A DNA stretch of 64,000 nucleotides, taken from Rhizobacter sp. Lineage in GTDB: Bacteria; Pseudomonadota; Gammaproteobacteria; Burkholderiales; Burkholderiaceae_C. Each line of letters starts with the position of its first letter. Positions within the stretch are counted from its first letter, which is position 1. The position numbers and the translations under genes are program-made. The stretch is from positions 1 through 64,000 of the forward strand of contig JANXZA010000177.1 of NCBI GenBank assembly GCA_025355745.1, given 5' to 3'. The notes beneath the pieces were generated by a model that worked only from the letters and a program-made list of their open reading frames with translations, was not told the origin of the DNA and ran no database searches. Below are positions 59,305-64,000 of the stretch, piece by piece.

Positions 59305-59630
59305 TCATGTCACCGGCGCCGGGTTGAACAGCATCAAGACGTTGCTCAGCTTCCAGTGCTCGGCCCAGGTCTTGCGGCCGCTGGCCACGTCGGGCAGCAG
59401 GCGGAACAGTTCCCAGCCGACCTCTTCGATGCTGGCCGTGCCATCGGCGATGCGCCCGGCGTTCAGGCCGATCAGGTCGTGCCAGCGCCGCGCCAGCTCG
59501 CTGCGTGTCGCGACCTTTATGACCGGCGCCGCCGCAGGCGAAGCGCCGCGCTGATCGGCAATCGCGATCGTTCCCGATGCAAAGCGGGGCGGCGGGCGGG
59601 GGGTCAGCCATGGACGAGGTGCAACGATGA
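59305..59630 (-). pseudogene. C-terminal remnant resembling UxaA/galactarate-dehydratase-type protein
   Basis: [71 protein letters not shown]; no full-length upstream domain. Confidence 0.45.
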
Positions 59631-59686
59631 GGGCATCATTTGAGAAGACTCGAAGGGTTGAGGCGGGTGCATGGCCGGCTTTGCGA

Positions 59687-59741
59687 GGTTGCGGCGCGGT
59701 TGCGGCGCGGTTGCGGCGCGGTTGCGGCGCGGTAGCGGCGC
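59687..59741. repeat. 11-bp tandem repeat (GGTTGCGGCGC x4 plus one variant)
   Basis: Directly visible ggttgcggcgcggttgcggcgcggttgcggcgcggttgcggcgcggtagcggcgc. Confidence 0.92.
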
Positions 59742-59878
59742 GGTTGAAGACCACACGGCGGCGAAGATGCCAGAAAGCATTGCGATCCCCAACGTGACCC
59801 GCAATCCGTTCGTCCGACGGGCCCCGGGTCCTGCCTGCGCCTGACTTTGCATGGCGACGATATCGCCGACACTGCGGC

Positions 59879-62800
59879 ATGAGCGACAGACCCAACGCCA
59901 AGCCGCGTGACGGCCTTGCCGGCCCGCGTCGAAGCGAAGCGCAAGTCACGCTCCATCTCGCACGCGACATGCAGCTGCGGCCGCGCGTCGGCGAGCCGTC
60001 TCCGCTCGCGCCGCGCGACGCCGTCATGCTGGCCTGGCTGGCCCTGGAGGGGCCGACGCCGCGGCAGCGCCTGGCCCAGCTGCTCTGGCCCGAGAGCGAC
60101 AGCGCTGCTGCCCACAACGCGCTTCGCCAGCGGATTTTCAAGCTGCACAAGCTGGCCGGCGAAGAGATCGTCGTCGGCCGGCTGACGCTGTCGCTGGCCA
60201 CCGGCATCGACCACGATCTCGGCGCCGACTCGGACGTGCTCGGTGATGCCGACCACCGCTTTACCGGCGAGATGGCGACGTGGCGGGCGCAGCGCCGCCA
60301 GCACCGCCGCCAGGCCGTGCGACTGTCGTTGCTGGAGCGCTTCGTTGCTGCCGAAGCCGGCCGCGACCATGGCGCTGCGGCTGCGCTCGCAGCCGATCTG
60401 CTGGCGCTCGATCCACTCTCGGAAGAGGCGCACCGCCGCGTCATGCGCACGCACTATGTGGCCGGCGAACGCGCTGCCGCGCTGCTGGCGTTCGACCATT
60501 GCGAGCGGGTCCTGAAAGACGAGGTCGGCGTGCGCCCCGGCGCCGAAACCCTGGCGCTGTTGCGGACGATCGAATCGGCCGACGCCTCGGCCGGATCGGC
60601 ACCTGTCGCAACGGCGGTGCCGGCCGGTCTGCTGCGCCCGCCGCGACTCATCGGCCGACGTGGCGAGTTGGCGGCCGCGCTGCGCGGCTGGGACCGGGGC
60701 CAGGTGTTCTGCCTCGAAGGCGAAGCCGGCATGGGCAAGACCCGGCTGCTGCAAGAGATCGCTGCGGGCCGCCCCGGCACCGTCAGCGTGCCTGCCCGGC
60801 CGGGCGATGCCGTGGTGCCGTTTGCGACCCTGGCACGCCTGCTGCGAGCCGTGCTCCAGCAGGTGCCGGGCGCGCTCGACGGGCCGCTGCGGCAATCGCT
60901 GGCGCGGCTGCTGCCCGAGCTGGCGTTGCCCGAAGTGGCCGGGGCCGACGCGGCCGCAGGCGCCAGCCTCAAACGCATCGCCAGCGAAGCCGTCGCCATC
61001 GACCGCGCCGTCGCCTCGACCCTTGCCACCAGCGCCGGTCAGGGCGTCGGCGCCGTGCTCGTCGACGACCTGCAGTTCGCCGATGACGCCAGCCTGGACT
61101 TGCTGCTGAGCCTTGCCCGCGACGACGCTGCGCCGCCGCTGCGCTGGGGCTTTGCGCGGCGGCCGGAAGAGGGCTCGGCGGCGCTGGCCGCGTTGGTCGA
61201 AGGTCTGCTCGAGGCGCGCCGCTTCGAGCCGGTGCCGCTGCGGCCACTCGACCAGGCCCAGCTGGCCGAGTTGCTGGCGTCGCTCGCGCTGCCGCCGCTG
61301 GCGCAGGCCGAACTCGCGGCCAGCCTGCACCGCCATTGCGGCGGCAACCCGATGTTCGCCCTCGAAACGCTGCGCCATGCCTGGAGCAGCAGCGGCCCTG
61401 CTGCCAGCCTGCCGCGACCGACGAGCGTGACGCGCCTGATCGAGCGCCGCGTCATGCGCCTCTCGCCGGCTGCGATTCGCCTGGCGCGTTGCGCCGCGGT
61501 CGCCGGAGCCGAGTTCACGCTCGATCTGGCCAGCGCCGTTCTGGCGCGGCCGGCGATCGACCTCGCCAACCCCTGGCACGAGCTTGAGCAGGCGGAGGTC
61601 TTTGCCGACGGCAGCTTCGCGCACGACCTCATCCGCGAAGCCGTCGATGGCGGTTTGCCGGCGCCGATCTCGCGTCATCTGCACGGCGAAGTCGCGCGCC
61701 ATCTCGAGTTGCGCAGCGCGCCGCCGGCAGCCATCGCGTCGCATTGGCTGGCCGCAGGCGACGCGGCCCGGTCGCTGCCTTTCCTGCATCTCGCCGGCAA
61801 ACGTGCGGCCGCCCAGCGCCGCTTCGCCGAGGCCGCCGCTGCCTTTGAACGCGAGGCCCGATTGCGCCTCGATGCGGGCGACACGGACGGCGCGTTCGCG
61901 GCCGCGCTGTGCATGCGCGAAGCGGCCTTCGAGCTCGACCTCGGCCACCGCACCGACGCTGCCCTCGATCTGCTCGACCAGGCCGCGCGCACGCCGCCGC
62001 AGCGCGCCAACGCGGCTGCGCAGCGCGCCATCGTGTGCATGCACCGCGGTGCGATGGACGAGGCCGAAAGCGCGGTCGTCGCCGGCATCGCAGCGCTCGG
62101 CACGCTCGCCGAGGCCGGCCTGCGCGCTCGTCTGAATCAGCATCTCGCGGCCGTGCGGGTCTGGCAGCAGCGGCCGGCCGAGGCCTTCGAGTTGTTGCGC
62201 GCCATCGAAGACGAAGTTGAATCGGGCAGCGATGTCGAAGCGCGGCTCGACTTCGCACAGGCCTATGCGGTCGTGCTCGAACACATCGACCATCCGGCCG
62301 AAGCGGCGCGCTGGTACCGGCGCGCCGCCGACACGGCGCTGGTTGCAGGCCAGATGCCGCGAGCCGCGCAGACGCTGCTCAATCTCGCCATCGGCTGGCG
62401 CGACAGCGGCCGGCTCGACCTGGCTTTGGCCACGCTCGAAGAGGCGCAGGCGCTGCTGGTGAGCCTGCCCGAGGGGGCGATCCCGTATTCCAGCCTCGAC
62501 CTCAACTTCGGCATCGTCATGCGCGACCTCGGCCGCTATGGCGAGTCGCTCGAGTGGCTCGAACGGGCCATCGAACGCGGCCGCGAAAATGTGCCCGGCT
62601 GGGTGCCGCTGTTCCTGTGCCATCGGGTTCAGATCTGGCTGGCGCTCGGCCAGCACGCGCGGGCCGGCCACGATCTCGAAGCGGCGAATGTCGCCGAGGC
62701 ACCGCCGCTGGCCCAGGCGCGCCGCGAGATGCTGCACGCGCAATGGCTCGGCCTGCTCGGCCGGCCGAGCGGCGCGGCGTTCGAGCGCGCGACCCAACTG

Positions 62801-63259
62801 CTGGGCCCGAGTGCACGCGCCTTGTCGCGGCAACGGATGGTGCTGGCGCAATGCGTCGGCCTCGATCCCGAAGACGCCCTCGCGGCAGCCGCGACGGTGC
62901 TGGCTGCGGCCACGATCTCGGGCCGCGCGGGGGTGGTCGTCGCGGCGCGGACGCGGCTTTGCGACGCCGCGTTCGCGCTCGGCCGGGTTGACGAGGCGGT
63001 GCTTCACGCGCTGCCGCTCGCCGCGCTTGCCGCCGGCCACAGCAGCGACGAAACCTACCGCGGCGAAGCCTGGCTGGCGGCTGCGCGGGCGCTCGCCGGG
63101 CCCTGCCCCGAGCGGGCCGCGACGCTGTTGCGCCGTGCCGCTGCGTGGTTGCGCGACACCGCGCAGAACCATGTGCCCGCGTCATTTCGCGAGAGCTTCC
63201 TGCACCGCAACGCCGTCAACCGCGAGTTGCTGGCGCTGGCGCAGCGGCTGTTGACGTGA
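59879..63259 (+). CDS. large BTAD-type transcriptional activator (OmpR/PhoB-like DBD, BTAD, AAA ATPase, TPR)
   Basis: N-terminal [79 protein letters not shown]; Walker A GEAGMGKT. Confidence 0.85.
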   Translation: MSDRPNAKPRDGLAGPRRSEAQVTLHLARDMQLRPRVGEPSPLAPRDAVMLAWLALEGPTPRQRLAQLLWPESDSAAAHNALRQRIFKLHKLAGEEIVVGRLTLSLATGIDHDLGADSDVLGDADHRFTGEMATWRAQRRQHRRQAVRLSLLERFVAAEAGRDHGAAAALAADLLALDPLSEEAHRRVMRTHYVAGERAAALLAFDHCERVLKDEVGVRPGAETLALLRTIESADASAGSAPVATAVPAGLLRPPRLIGRRGELAAALRGWDRGQVFCLEGEAGMGKTRLLQEIAAGRPGTVSVPARPGDAVVPFATLARLLRAVLQQVPGALDGPLRQSLARLLPELALPEVAGADAAAGASLKRIASEAVAIDRAVASTLATSAGQGVGAVLVDDLQFADDASLDLLLSLARDDAAPPLRWGFARRPEEGSAALAALVEGLLEARRFEPVPLRPLDQAQLAELLASLALPPLAQAELAASLHRHCGGNPMFALETLRHAWSSSGPAASLPRPTSVTRLIERRVMRLSPAAIRLARCAAVAGAEFTLDLASAVLARPAIDLANPWHELEQAEVFADGSFAHDLIREAVDGGLPAPISRHLHGEVARHLELRSAPPAAIASHWLAAGDAARSLPFLHLAGKRAAAQRRFAEAAAAFEREARLRLDAGDTDGAFAAALCMREAAFELDLGHRTDAALDLLDQAARTPPQRANAAAQRAIVCMHRGAMDEAESAVVAGIAALGTLAEAGLRARLNQHLAAVRVWQQRPAEAFELLRAIEDEVESGSDVEARLDFAQAYAVVLEHIDHPAEAARWYRRAADTALVAGQMPRAAQTLLNLAIGWRDSGRLDLALATLEEAQALLVSLPEGAIPYSSLDLNFGIVMRDLGRYGESLEWLERAIERGRENVPGWVPLFLCHRVQIWLALGQHARAGHDLEAANVAEAPPLAQARREMLHAQWLGLLGRPSGAAFERATQLLGPSARALSRQRMVLAQCVGLDPEDALAAAATVLAAATISGRAGVVVAARTRLCDAAFALGRVDEAVLHALPLAALAAGHSSDETYRGEAWLAAARALAGPCPERAATLLRRAAAWLRDTAQNHVPASFRESFLHRNAVNRELLALAQRLLT

Positions 63260-63440
63260 GGTCTCGACGACGGCGATGAACGATGGGCGGTCAAGCCCGT
63301 AACGCCTGCATAACGGGCCGGCGACGACGATGCCGATGCCGTCTTCGCAGCGTTGGACCTGGAGCTTCCCCACCCCGGGTGAGCGGTCTGCCTGCCGGAC
63401 AAATCGCCAATGGTCCGTACCGGTTTTTGAAAGGCATCAC

Positions 63441-64000
63441 GTGAACACAACGCAGATTCTTTTTCGCCCTGCATCAAACGCCCCAGGCTCGATCACCAGG
63501 AGCGGGAGCATTGCGCGATGGCATCGCTTCGCCGCTTCGAGCCTGGCGCTGGTGGCCGCAGCGACGTTCGGCGTTGCGGCCCAGGCGCAGGTTCCACCGC
63601 CGCCACTGCCGCTCGTCGAGTTCGGCCTGCAGGCGCAGTCGACCTTCGCCGCCGGCGCGGGCGTGATCTCGAGCGGTGCCTTTTCGGCCAGCGGCAACAC
63701 TGGCGCGGGCGGCCCGGTCGTCAGCATCCACGGCGAAGGCCCGCGCAGCAACGTCGGCAACGACAACATGGCGAGTGCGCAAGCGCTGTGGGCGTTCCAG
63801 ATCGTCGGGCCGGCCGGCGTCGTGGTGCCGATCTTCATCAGCGGCCTGTACAGCGCCTCGATCTCGTCCGACAACAGCGCCATTGCCAACGGCGGCGTCG
63901 CGCTGGGTCAAGACCGCTTCCGGCTCACGCGGATCCTGAGCGTGCGTTGCGAGTTCGGCGCCGAGGAGGGCTGCGATTCCGCAAACGGCAACCGCCCGCA
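63441..64000 (+). CDS. secreted hypothetical protein, runs off window
   Basis: GTG-start open frame with signal peptide WHRFAASSLALVAAATFGVAAQAQ; open to window end. Confidence 0.6.
   Translation, partial: MNTTQILFRPASNAPGSITRSGSIARWHRFAASSLALVAAATFGVAAQAQVPPPPLPLVEFGLQAQSTFAAGAGVISSGAFSASGNTGAGGPVVSIHGEGPRSNVGNDNMASAQALWAFQIVGPAGVVVPIFISGLYSASISSDNSAIANGGVALGQDRFRLTRILSVRCEFGAEEGCDSANGNRP

Noticed and set aside
59687-59741. Possible CRISPR-like array
   Set aside because: Units are directly abutting 11-mers with no spacers; it is a simple tandem repeat.
59636-63172. 1178-aa minus-strand ORF
   Set aside because: Antisense shadow of the BTAD regulator in high-GC DNA; Arg/Gly/Gln-rich with no domain signature.

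Overview
High-GC betaproteobacterial (Burkholderiales-like) chromosome window with a mobile island at its left end.

(1) About 1-10,560 is accessory DNA. It holds an IS21-family end, a probably 5'-truncated ORF, a D12-class DNA adenine methylase, and a minus-strand operon of six genes: three tyrosine recombinases in series, two small coiled-coil proteins and a RecD-like SF1 helicase. Four of the five gene junctions overlap. The operon abuts a ybgC (tol-pal thioesterase) reading frame cut after 29 codons, so I infer the right end of the element lies inside ybgC at about 10,560.

(2) The rest is mostly ordinary chromosome: aminotransferase, nusB-ribH-ribBA-ribE-ribD, minor pilins, nrdR, glyA with a ZTP riboswitch, ubiD, desaturase, phaB, ccoI-ccoS-ccoNOQP-ccoG with fnr, gshA, a sox cluster, a RHH/PIN toxin-antitoxin pair, RIO kinase, M16 peptidase, SNF2 helicase and a BTAD regulator.

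(3) The most unusual signals are: the recombinase/helicase operon in ybgC; a family of ~120-140 bp palindromic repeats, one copy of which sits in frame inside the CcoI/FixI P-type ATPase gene; a sox locus where soxB, soxC and soxD are gutted while soxYZAX remain intact; and a dense hairpin array downstream of ubiD.

Everything is read by eye from the sequence and ORF track. No database search was run.
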